NCBI RefSeq assembly: GCF_000974985.2
Contig: NZ_LAVA02000034.1
Span: forward strand, 1 to 64,000
Source of the DNA: Streptomyces mangrovisoli
GTDB lineage: Bacteria > Actinomycetota > Actinomycetes > Streptomycetales > Streptomycetaceae
Length of the DNA: 64,000 nucleotides
Direction: 5' to 3'
Every line of letters begins with the position of its first letter. Positions within the stretch are counted from its first letter, which is position 1. Shown piece after piece: positions 1-6,695 of the stretch. Under the pieces are notes generated by a model, which saw only the letters and a list, made by a program, of their open reading frames with translations, did no database searches and was not told where the DNA came from. The position numbers and the translations under genes are program-made.

Positions 1-1006
1 GGTCAGCCGTGTCCTCAACGGCAAGCCGGGTGTGTCGGATGCGACCCGGCAGGCGGTGCTGACCGCGGTGGACGTGCTCGGGTACGAGCGTCCGACGCAA
101 CTGCGGGGTGTGCGGGCGCGGTTGGTGGGTCTGGTGCTGCCCGAGCTGCAGAACCCGATCTTCCCTGCGCTCGCCGAGGTCGCGGGCGGCGCGCTCGTCC
201 AGCTCGGGTACACGCCGGTGCTGTGCACCCGTACCGCGGGCGGACTCACCGAGGCCGAGTACGTCGCCATGCTCCTCGACCAGCACGTCTCCGGCGTCAT
301 CTTCTGCGGCGGGCTGAGCGCGGAGGAGTACGCGGCGCTGCTGCGGCGCGGGGTCCCCGTGGTCCTGCTCAACGCGGCCGTCGCGCACAACGGCGGCGCG
401 GGCGACCCGACGGCGGGTTTCCCGCAGGTCTCCACCGACGACGCGGCGGCGGTCCAGCAGGCGTACGCGCACCTCACGGCGCTCGGGCACACCCGGATCG
501 GGCTGCTGGTGGGCCCGGCGGACCACAGCCCGTCGCGGCGCAAGGTGGCGGCGTTCACCCGGCTGGCGGCGCGGTCCCAGGGCGGGGACAACGCCCGCTG
601 CATCGGCCACGCGCTGTTCTCCTTCGAGGGCGGCCAGGCCACGGCGACCGAACTCTACGACCAGGGCGTGACGGCGCTCATCTGCGGCAGCGACGTCCTC
701 GCGCTCGGCGCGGTGCGCGCGGCCCGCCGCCGGGGACTCGCCGTACCGCAGGACATCTCGGTCGTGGGCTACGACGACTCCGCGTTCATGAACTACACCG
801 ACCCGCCGCTGACCACCCTGCGCCAGCCCATCGAGGCCATGTCCCGCGCCGCGGTCACCCTGCTCGTCAACCAGATCACCGGGGTCACGTCGACGGCGAA
901 GGAACTCCTGCACGAACCCGAGCTGGTCGTCAGGAACTCCACCGCGCCACTGAACCGCCAGAGCCAACGAGGCCCGGTCCACAGCCCGCTGCGGGCACTG
1001 CCGTAG
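1..1006 (+). CDS. LacI-family transcriptional regulator, 5' end cut by window
   Basis: The reading frame is already open at base 2, so the true start and the first part of the helix-turn-helix lie upstream. The visible N-terminus VSRVLNGKPGVS is the hinge side of a LacI helix-turn-helix. It is followed by the periplasmic-binding-like effector domain (VGLVLPELQNPIFPAL, HTRIGLLVGP, SVVGYDDS near the end). Such proteins repress carbohydrate genes and are released by a sugar ligand, but the target operon cannot be told from here. The TAG stop lies inside a 26-bp tandem repeat shared with the convergent Smr gene. The GTG at base 32 is an internal Val codon, not a start. Confidence 0.93.
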   Translation, partial: VSRVLNGKPGVSDATRQAVLTAVDVLGYERPTQLRGVRARLVGLVLPELQNPIFPALAEVAGGALVQLGYTPVLCTRTAGGLTEAEYVAMLLDQHVSGVIFCGGLSAEEYAALLRRGVPVVLLNAAVAHNGGAGDPTAGFPQVSTDDAAAVQQAYAHLTALGHTRIGLLVGPADHSPSRRKVAAFTRLAARSQGGDNARCIGHALFSFEGGQATATELYDQGVTALICGSDVLALGAVRAARRRGLAVPQDISVVGYDDSAFMNYTDPPLTTLRQPIEAMSRAAVTLLVNQITGVTSTAKELLHEPELVVRNSTAPLNRQSQRGPVHSPLRALP

Positions 1007-1093
1007 CGGCTCAGGGGCGGAGGCTGCCGTAGGGGCTCAGGGGCGGAGGCTGCCGTAGCGGCTCAGAGGCGGAGGCTGCCGCAGGGCTCAGGG
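998..1093. repeat. 26-bp tandem repeat spanning two convergent stop codons
   Basis: There are three near-identical 26-bp units (998-1023, 1024-1049, 1050-1075) and a partial fourth. The LacI stop TAG (1004-1006) lies in unit 1 and the Smr stop (TGA on the minus strand, 1063-1065) lies in unit 3. Every full unit carries both the TAG and the reverse TGA. Confidence 0.92.
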
Positions 1094-1374
1094 TCGGGGG
1101 GGGCGAAGTGGACCAGGATGCGGCCCGTGTTCGCCGGGTCGATCTCGACGCGGTCGTAGAGACTTCTGATGTGCTTCTGGCCGAGGAACGCGAGGACGCG
1201 GCCCTTGAGCTGCCCGCTGCCCTTGCCGTGGATGATCTGCACGACGGGCTCGCCCGTGCGTTTCGCCTGGAAGACGATCTGCCGCAGCGCGAGGTCGATG
1301 TCGCGGTTGTTCCGGAAGATCGGGTGCAGATCCAGTGTCAGCAAGGTGCGCCGCCTTCCGCTTCCGTCGCCCAC
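1063..1374 (-). CDS. small Smr-domain protein
   Basis: This is an about 103-residue protein that is essentially a lone Smr domain, the C-terminal module of MutS2-type proteins, with nicking-nuclease or nucleic-acid-binding activity in characterised members. The family signatures are LDLHPIFRNN near the start (the LDLHG-like motif) and VVQIIHGKGSGQLKG (the HGKG loop). The frame stays open to 1578, but those extra 68 residues are Arg/Gly/Asp-rich and come from 12-bp tandem repeats. I therefore prefer the GTG at 1374, which has a GAGG four bases upstream. Its stop lies in the 26-bp repeats shared with the convergent LacI gene. Function in this organism is not known from context. Confidence 0.75.
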   Translation of the reverse strand: MGDGSGRRRTLLTLDLHPIFRNNRDIDLALRQIVFQAKRTGEPVVQIIHGKGSGQLKGRVLAFLGQKHIRSLYDRVEIDPANTGRILVHFAPPDPEPCGSLRL

Positions 1375-1461
1375 GAGGCCTCGGTCGAGTGTGTCATGCG
1401 GCGGTCCTGCCGGGACCCCGGCCCGGGGGTGACCGTGCGGCCGTTCGTCAGGGCCCGCGTC

Positions 1462-1533
1462 CGGCCGTTCGTCCGGCCGTTCGTCCGACCCTTCAGCCGC
1501 CCTTCGCCCGGCCCTTCGCCCGGCCCTTCGCCC
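1462..1533. repeat. 12-bp tandem repeats upstream of the Smr gene
   Basis: There are six degenerate 12-bp units. The first two read CGGCCGTTCGTC and the last ones read GGCCCTTCGCCC. They lie between the preferred Smr start and the PepSY gene. Read on the minus strand they give the low-complexity RRAG/DERP residues of the longer Smr frame, which argues against that longer start. Confidence 0.8.
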
Positions 1534-1593
1534 GGCGCCGCGTCCAGCCCGGTGCGGCGTGGCGGGGCCGCGCCGCACCAGGCCGTTTCCGGT

Positions 1594-2241
1594 TCAGCCG
1601 TTGAGGACGGTGTTGCCGGTCAGCGTGCCCGTGGTGCCGTCGACGGTGACCGCGTGCCGCACCCCGTCGGGGCCGACGACCACGATCCGCCAGGCCTGAC
1701 CGCCGCCCTGCTCGGTGACCGGCGCCAGCGACTCGACCTTGCCGTCCTTGACCGCGGCGGCGGCCTTGTCCACGGCGTCCGCCGCGGAGAGCGAGGGCAG
1801 CGGGGCGGGGGCCTCGCCGGTCGACGACTCGGTGCCGTCCCCGGCGGGCGCACCGGCCGCGGCGCGCGAGCCCGCCGCGTGCGAGCCGCGCTCGCCGTCC
1901 GCGGTCCTGCCGTCGCGCTCCTTGGGACCGAAGCGCCCGTCAGGGCCCTCGAAGCCCGCCCGCGCCCCGCCGCGGCCGTCGGCGGTCACCTTGTGCGTGA
2001 CGCCGCCCTCCTCGTGGTGGTGGGCCGCCGCCGCGGCCGCGGCCCCGCCGATCACCACGACGGCCGCCGCGCCGGCCACGACCCAGCGGGCTCTCCCACC
2101 GGCCAGTCGCCGCACGCGGGCCCGCTTCGTCTCCGACGGCGTGCCCGGCGTCGTGCCCGGCTCGGGCTCCGGCTCCGTGGTGACCGGAACCTCCTCGTCC
2201 GTCCGCTGCCGCGGCTCCTCCGCGCCCATGAAATCGCTCAC
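1594..2241 (-). CDS. PepSY-domain membrane-anchored protein
   Basis: This is a 215-residue protein with one transmembrane segment (WVVAGAAAVVVIGGAAAAAAA, about residues 52-72) after a short Glu/Pro-rich cytoplasmic tail. It then has an Ala/Gly/Ser-rich extracytoplasmic linker and a C-terminal PepSY domain (AWRIVVVGPDGVRHAVTVDG). PepSY domains are extracytoplasmic and often inhibit proteases or sense envelope state. I chose GTG 2241, because upstream codons lack coding character and GGAGGA lies 15 bases upstream; ATG 2230 is an alternative. The gene is divergent from the two-component system at 2392-4642, with direct repeats between them, so it is a likely target of that system. Confidence 0.8.
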   Translation of the reverse strand: MSDFMGAEEPRQRTDEEVPVTTEPEPEPGTTPGTPSETKRARVRRLAGGRARWVVAGAAAVVVIGGAAAAAAAHHHEEGGVTHKVTADGRGGARAGFEGPDGRFGPKERDGRTADGERGSHAAGSRAAAGAPAGDGTESSTGEAPAPLPSLSAADAVDKAAAAVKDGKVESLAPVTEQGGGQAWRIVVVGPDGVRHAVTVDGTTGTLTGNTVLNG

Positions 2242-2314
2242 TGTGCCCGCCCCGATCCTCCGGAAGGGTCCGGGCCCTGCGCCCGGACGACCGGGCACAG
2301 CATCGCTGGAGGGC

Positions 2315-2351
2315 GCTGAAGACTTGCTGAAGACCTGAAGACGCCTTCAGC
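2315..2351. promoter_or_regulatory. candidate response-regulator binding repeats
   Basis: GCTGAAGAC occurs at 2315-2323 and 2326-2334 (11-bp spacing), CTGAAGACG follows at 2335-2343, and the inverted GCCTTCAGC is at 2343-2351. Direct repeats spaced about one helical turn are typical of OmpR/PhoP-class regulators. The array sits between the PepSY gene and the response regulator gene. Confidence 0.55.
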
Positions 2352-2391
2352 TTGGTGCGTCGCCCGTCCGGCGACCTGCCACCCTGATGCC

Positions 2392-3066
2392 ATGCGCGTA
2401 CTGGTGGTGGAAGACGAGAGACGGCTGGCCCTGGCGCTGCAGCACGGCCTGACCGCCGAGGGCTTCAGCGTGGACATCGCCCACGACGGCCTGTCCGGGC
2501 TCGCCAAGGCCACCGAGCGCGCCTACGACGTGGTCCTGCTCGACATCATGCTGCCCGGCCTCAACGGCTACCGGGTGTGCCAGCGGCTGCGGGCCACCGG
2601 CAGCGACGTCGGCATCCTCATGCTCACCGCCAAGGACGGCGAGTGGGACGAGGCCGAGGCGCTGGACACCGGCGCCGACGACTACCTGTCCAAGCCGTTC
2701 TCCTTCGTGGTGCTCGTCGCCCGGCTGCGGGCGCTGGCCCGCCGAATGGGCAGCCGGGCCCCGAGGCGCACCGTGCTGGGCGACCTGGTGGTCGACTCCG
2801 CCGCCCGCACCTGCACCCGCGGGGGCGTGGCCGTCCCGCTCACCCCGCGCGAGTTCGCCGTACTGGACCATCTGGCCCGGCGGGCCGGGGAGGCCGTCTC
2901 CAAACGGGAGATCCTGGATGTCTGGGACAGCGGCGCGGACAGCGATCCCAACACCGTCGAGGTCCACGTCAGCGCCCTGCGCCGGAAGATAGACACCCCG
3001 TTCGGGCGGGCCGCGGTGCAGACCGTGCGGGGCGCCGGATACCGGCTGGCGGCCGACGGTGGCTGA
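2392..3066 (+). CDS. OmpR/PhoP-family response regulator
   Basis: This is a 224-residue two-domain regulator. The receiver domain (about 1-115) has the acidic pair VEDE at 7-10, the phosphoacceptor Asp51 in LLDIMLPG, the T/S switch in MLTAKD and the Lys in LSKPF. The C-terminal winged helix (about 125-220) has the transactivation loop and LTPREFAVLDHLARR. It should be phosphorylated by the kinase that overlaps its 3' end by 8 bp. ATG 2392 has no clear Shine-Dalgarno sequence, so the mRNA may be leaderless. The repeats just upstream suggest autoregulation together with the divergent PepSY gene. Confidence 0.95.
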   Translation: MRVLVVEDERRLALALQHGLTAEGFSVDIAHDGLSGLAKATERAYDVVLLDIMLPGLNGYRVCQRLRATGSDVGILMLTAKDGEWDEAEALDTGADDYLSKPFSFVVLVARLRALARRMGSRAPRRTVLGDLVVDSAARTCTRGGVAVPLTPREFAVLDHLARRAGEAVSKREILDVWDSGADSDPNTVEVHVSALRRKIDTPFGRAAVQTVRGAGYRLAADGG

Positions 3067-3163
3067 TCCGACAGAGGCTGATCCGACGGTGGCCGACCCG
3101 ACGGTGGTCGACCCGACGGTGGTCGACCCGGCGGTGGCCGACCCGGCGGTGGCCGACCCGGCT
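3059..3163 (+). repeat. 15-bp tandem repeats at the regulator/kinase junction
   Basis: Seven 15-bp units (consensus GTGGCCGACCCGACG) begin exactly at the kinase start codon and encode a VADPT/VVDPA peptide repeat. The regulator's TGA lies in the first unit, and unit 2 has a TGA at the same place. Confidence 0.9.
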
Positions 3164-4642
3164 CCCCTCGCCGAACGACCCAGGCGTCCCCGGTTCGTCC
3201 CCGGCGCGCGCCGTCGGGTCCGGGGCGCGCTGCGCCGCGCGACCGGACGCTCCGAGGCGGCCGCGCACCCCCGCGCCGCCGCGCTGATCCGCCGTCTGAC
3301 GCCGCGCTCGGTCCGGGCCCGCACCACCCTCGCCGCGTGCGCCAGCGTCGCCGTCGTCCTGCTCGTCGCGTCGGCCGTCGTCCTGGTGCTGTTCCGCGCC
3401 GACCTGGAACGCACCGTGGAGACCAGCGGCCGCACCGAGGCGCGCGACGTCGTACGCCTGGCCGCCGACGGACATCTGACCCGGCAGTTGGCGCTCGGCC
3501 CCGGGACCGACTTCGTCCAGGTGGTCGACGCCGACGGGAACGTCGTCGCGCAGACCCAGAACCTGGCCGGCCACCCCGCGCTCACCTCCACCGGCAGCCG
3601 CAACGGCCACCGGACCTACGACCTCGACGCCCTCGGCGAGGAGCACCACCAGCGCGTCACGACCGTCACCGCCACCACCCCCACCGGCCCGGTCACCGTC
3701 CACGTCGGGGCCTCGCTGCGCACCGCGGACGCCGCGGAGGACATGGCCACGGCGGCCCTCGCCGCGCTCAGCGCCTTGCTGGTGTTCACCGTCGGCGCGC
3801 TGACCTGGCGTACGACGGGCCGCGCGCTGAGGCCGGTCGAGGCCATCCGCGCCGAGGTGGCCGCCATCGGCGACCGCGGGCTGGACCGCAGGGTCCCCGC
3901 TCCGCGCGGCGACGACGAGATCGCCCGCCTCGCCGACACCATGAACGCCATGCTCGAACGGCTGGAGGACGCGGGTACGCGGCAGCGCCGGTTCATCGCC
4001 GACGCCTCGCACGAACTGCGCAGCCCGCTCGCGGTGCTCCGCACCCAGCTGGAGGTCGCGCTCACCCACCCCGATCCGACGGTCCGCGACACGATGGTGG
4101 CCGGCGCCCTCCAGGACACCGAGCGGCTCCAGGCGCTCTCCGCCGACCTGCTGCTGCTCGCCCGCCTCGACGCCACCGGACGGATCCGGCCCGACGAGCC
4201 CGTCGACCTCGCCGAACTCGCCCGGACCACGGTGGCGGCCCGCTCCACCGACCCCCACCCGGTCGCCCTCCACGGGCCGGACGGCGTCACCGTCCCCGGC
4301 AACGCCCTGTGGCTCGGCCGGCTCCTGACCAACCTGCTCGACAACGCCCAGCGCCACGCCCGGCACGCCGTCACGGTGCGGCTGTCGGTGGACGCGGACA
4401 CCGGCGACGCCGTACTCGACGTCACCAACGACGGTCCCCCGATCGCCGCCGACGACCGGGAGAGGATCTTCGAACGGTTCACCCGCCTCGACGACGCCCG
4501 CAGCCGCGACGACGGCGGCACCGGCCTCGGGCTGCCCATCGCCCTGGACATCGCGGCCCTCCACGGCGGCACCGTCAGCGTCCACGACACCCCGGCCGGC
4601 ACCACCTTCCGCACCCGCCTGACCACCCGACCACCGGGCTGA
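3059..4642 (+). CDS. OmpR-partner sensor histidine kinase
   Basis: This is a 527-residue kinase paired with the preceding regulator, with an 8-bp gene overlap. In order it has a repetitive VADPT N-terminal tail (1-35), an Arg-rich cytoplasmic stretch, TM1 (about 90-113), an extracytoplasmic sensor of about 120 residues, TM2 (about 233-254), a HAMP domain, HisKA with His318 in ADASHELRSPL, and an HATPase domain with the N box LLTNLLDNAQRHA, DDGGTGLGLPIA and a final G box. The start is GTG 3059. The tandem-repeat tail may be a recent expansion. The ligand is unknown, but the divergent PepSY protein could be an extracytoplasmic accessory or output. Confidence 0.94.
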   Translation: MADPTEADPTVADPTVVDPTVVDPAVADPAVADPAPLAERPRRPRFVPGARRRVRGALRRATGRSEAAAHPRAAALIRRLTPRSVRARTTLAACASVAVVLLVASAVVLVLFRADLERTVETSGRTEARDVVRLAADGHLTRQLALGPGTDFVQVVDADGNVVAQTQNLAGHPALTSTGSRNGHRTYDLDALGEEHHQRVTTVTATTPTGPVTVHVGASLRTADAAEDMATAALAALSALLVFTVGALTWRTTGRALRPVEAIRAEVAAIGDRGLDRRVPAPRGDDEIARLADTMNAMLERLEDAGTRQRRFIADASHELRSPLAVLRTQLEVALTHPDPTVRDTMVAGALQDTERLQALSADLLLLARLDATGRIRPDEPVDLAELARTTVAARSTDPHPVALHGPDGVTVPGNALWLGRLLTNLLDNAQRHARHAVTVRLSVDADTGDAVLDVTNDGPPIAADDRERIFERFTRLDDARSRDDGGTGLGLPIALDIAALHGGTVSVHDTPAGTTFRTRLTTRPPG

Positions 4643-4689
4643 GGCGCGGGCCCGCGCCTCAGGCCCGGGCGATCGGCCGGGTCCGCGGA

Positions 4690-4729
4690 AAAGGCGCCCG
4701 GCGCGGGTTCCCACCCGGCGGGCGCCTTT
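4690..4729. terminator. bidirectional terminator
   Basis: An 11-bp perfect inverted repeat, AAAGGCGCCCG at 4690-4700 and CGGGCGCCTTT at 4719-4729, lies between the convergent kinase and GH64 genes. It gives A/T ends on both strands. Confidence 0.8.
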
Positions 4730-4743
4730 CGCTCGGGCCGTGG

Positions 4744-6408
4744 TCAGCTGGTGAAGGTGAACCAGTTGATGTTCGTGAAGTCCGACGTGCTGCCCGAGAA
4801 CACCAGGTACACGTCGTGGACCCCGGTGGCGGAGGCGACGATGTTCGCGGGGACGGTCTGCCAGGCCTGCCAGCCGCCGTTGTTGGCGAAGTCGATCTCG
4901 GCGATCTTCGTGCCGGTGGTGCTGTCGAGCCGCACCTGGACGGCACCGCTGACACCGGAGTCCGCGCCCGACGCCAGCCGCGCCTTGAACTGGGCGGGCG
5001 AGGTCGAACCGAAGTCGACGGAGGAGAACTTCAGCCAGTCGCCGTTCGAGATGTAGCCCACGTCGCTGCCGCCGCCGGTGTCGGAGCAGCTCTCGGTGGT
5101 GGTCCCGTTCTGCGCGGAGTACGACTCGGCCTGGATGGTGCCGTAGGCGCTGACGGTGGTCGAGCCGCCGCCCGAACCGCCGCTGGAGCCGCCCGCGCCC
5201 AGGGTGATGCTCCAGGAGGTGGGCGCCCCGTCCTGGATGTGCCCGTCGACGGGGGCCGAGCCGGTCGGGCCGACGTCGTCGTAGGGGAAGGCGTAGCCGA
5301 TGCTGGCGTACTTGTGGACCAGCCGCGCGTAGTGGTTGGTGACCGAGTCCGTGTAGTACTGCGAGGGGGTCACGCCGTCGGGCTGGTTGTTCCCGCCGGA
5401 GACCAGGAGCGAGCTGCGGTTGAGCGCCGCGGCCAGCCGGGCGGCGATCGCGCCGCGGGCGTCCCCGCCGGAGTTGTACAGGGGCCCGGACGCGCAGCCG
5501 AAGATGTCGACGGCGCTCGGCTTGGTGAACGGCACGCCGTTGGTGTTGAGACCGGAGAAGACGATGGCGTTGCCGGAGACGGTGCCGGTGTAGGAACCGA
5601 TGCTGCCCTGGCCGTTGATGGTCAGCGGCGTCGAGGCGTAGTGGGTCCAGACCCGGTTCAGGTAGTCGTCCCAGTAGGTGCCGAAGTCCACCGGTGAGTG
5701 CGAGGGCGCCATGACGCGCAGCACCCCGCCGGAGGAGTCGGTGACGACCAGCTTGTCCCAGGGGGCTCCGTCGGAGGCGTGCTGGCTCTGGAGGCCGGAG
5801 GCGATGGAGGCGAGGGCGCCGGAGGGCAGCGGGCTGACCGTCTGGGTGCCGCCGCTGCCGGTGCTGCTCATGGAGACGGGCAGCGCGACCATGTCGACGT
5901 AGGAGATGTTGGCGTAGAGGTTCGCGCTGTTGAACGTGAACTCGCAGAACGTCCAGTTCGTCGACCAGTTGGGGTCCGAGCTGACGAGCGCGGGCTGTAC
6001 GACGCCGGGCACGGTGCCCGGGTTGACGAAGAACTGGAGTTTCTGGCCGACCGAGAACCAGACGCGTCCGCCGATGACGTAGTCGGTCAGGTTGACGGTG
6101 GTGGCGGCCGAGCCGGAGGCACCCAGCGCGATGGAGTAGTCGGCGATGGGGGTCACCGCGGACGACGGGTTGGGCAGCCGGTTCAGGGTGCCGTTCGCCG
6201 AGACGAACACCGGCCAGCCGCTGCTGTCGGTGCCGGATATGTAGGCGTAGACGGTGTTGGAGCCGGAGTTGTTCGCCAGTTTGACGGGGAGCGAGACTCC
6301 CGCCGCCGCCGCGGAGGAGGTCAGCGGCGAGACCGGCGAGAGGGGGCTCAGCGCGGCCGCGCCGGTGAGCGCACCGGCAGCAGTCAGGAAGGAACGTCGG
6401 GAAACCAC
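4744..6408 (-). CDS. Tat-exported GH64 beta-1,3-glucanase with C-terminal CBM6
   Basis: This 554-residue secreted enzyme is predicted to cut beta-1,3-glucan (laminarin, curdlan, fungal wall) into laminaripentaose. It has a twin-arginine signal SRRSFLTAAG then a hydrophobic stretch and an Ala-rich cleavage region (1-36), followed by the GH64 domain (about 37-405). Glu156 (FCEFTFN) and Asp172 (SYVDMV) keep the 16-residue spacing of the catalytic pair I recall from the Streptomyces matensis enzyme (Glu154/Asp170). A Gly/Ser linker leads to a CBM6 (about 425-554, IQAESYS start, WFTF end). The GTG start 6408 has GGGAGG upstream. The promoter region carries an operator-like palindrome, so induction by wall sugars is likely. 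Confidence 0.94.
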   Translation of the reverse strand: MVSRRSFLTAAGALTGAAALSPLSPVSPLTSSAAAAGVSLPVKLANNSGSNTVYAYISGTDSSGWPVFVSANGTLNRLPNPSSAVTPIADYSIALGASGSAATTVNLTDYVIGGRVWFSVGQKLQFFVNPGTVPGVVQPALVSSDPNWSTNWTFCEFTFNSANLYANISYVDMVALPVSMSSTGSGGTQTVSPLPSGALASIASGLQSQHASDGAPWDKLVVTDSSGGVLRVMAPSHSPVDFGTYWDDYLNRVWTHYASTPLTINGQGSIGSYTGTVSGNAIVFSGLNTNGVPFTKPSAVDIFGCASGPLYNSGGDARGAIAARLAAALNRSSLLVSGGNNQPDGVTPSQYYTDSVTNHYARLVHKYASIGYAFPYDDVGPTGSAPVDGHIQDGAPTSWSITLGAGGSSGGSGGGSTTVSAYGTIQAESYSAQNGTTTESCSDTGGGSDVGYISNGDWLKFSSVDFGSTSPAQFKARLASGADSGVSGAVQVRLDSTTGTKIAEIDFANNGGWQAWQTVPANIVASATGVHDVYLVFSGSTSDFTNINWFTFTS

Positions 6409-6498
6409 AGGGGCCCTCCCGGAGGGGGTGATTGCCCGTCAACTATGTGACGGTGGTGGGGAGTTAAATAGTTGAAACGTGTGGGGTTCTGTGCGGGG

Positions 6499-6527
6499 AC
6501 GTTATTGGACCAGACCAATCGCGTCAA
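6499..6527 (-). promoter_or_regulatory. GH64 promoter with overlapping operator-like palindrome
   Basis: On the minus strand TTGACG (6522-6527) and TAACGT (6499-6504) are separated by exactly 17 bp. The spacer is filled by ATTGGTCTGGTCCAAT (6504-6519), whose ends are inverted (ATTGG/CCAAT) and which contains TGGTC twice in tandem. It matches 12 of 16 positions of the DasR-type dre consensus as I remember it (ACTGGTCTAGACCAGT) and resembles the 12-bp chitinase promoter repeats. A repressor bound here would block RNA polymerase. Confidence 0.65.
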
Positions 6528-6695
6528 GGTTGCGGAGGCATTTCTTCCGTGTAACGGCGCCGGGGAGTTGCCGGTTCACTCTCCGTGCCGTGCGAGGGGC
6601 GCGATGACCGCGACGGGCGCGACCTGCGCCTCGCGCGAGCGGGACGGGTTGAGCGCGATGAGGCGTTGTCAGTGGCGGGTGGCAGCATCGGATCC

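Noticed and set aside
2969..6442. 1157-codon minus-strand open frame
   Set aside because: It crosses the kinase, a terminator and the GH64 gene out of frame. Its composition is Arg/Gly/Ala-rich with no domain.
6666..6688. TTGTCA with a -10-like element ahead of the SMI1/KNR4 gene
   Set aside because: The possible -10 (CAGCAT) is only 11 bp away, so spacing does not fit a promoter.
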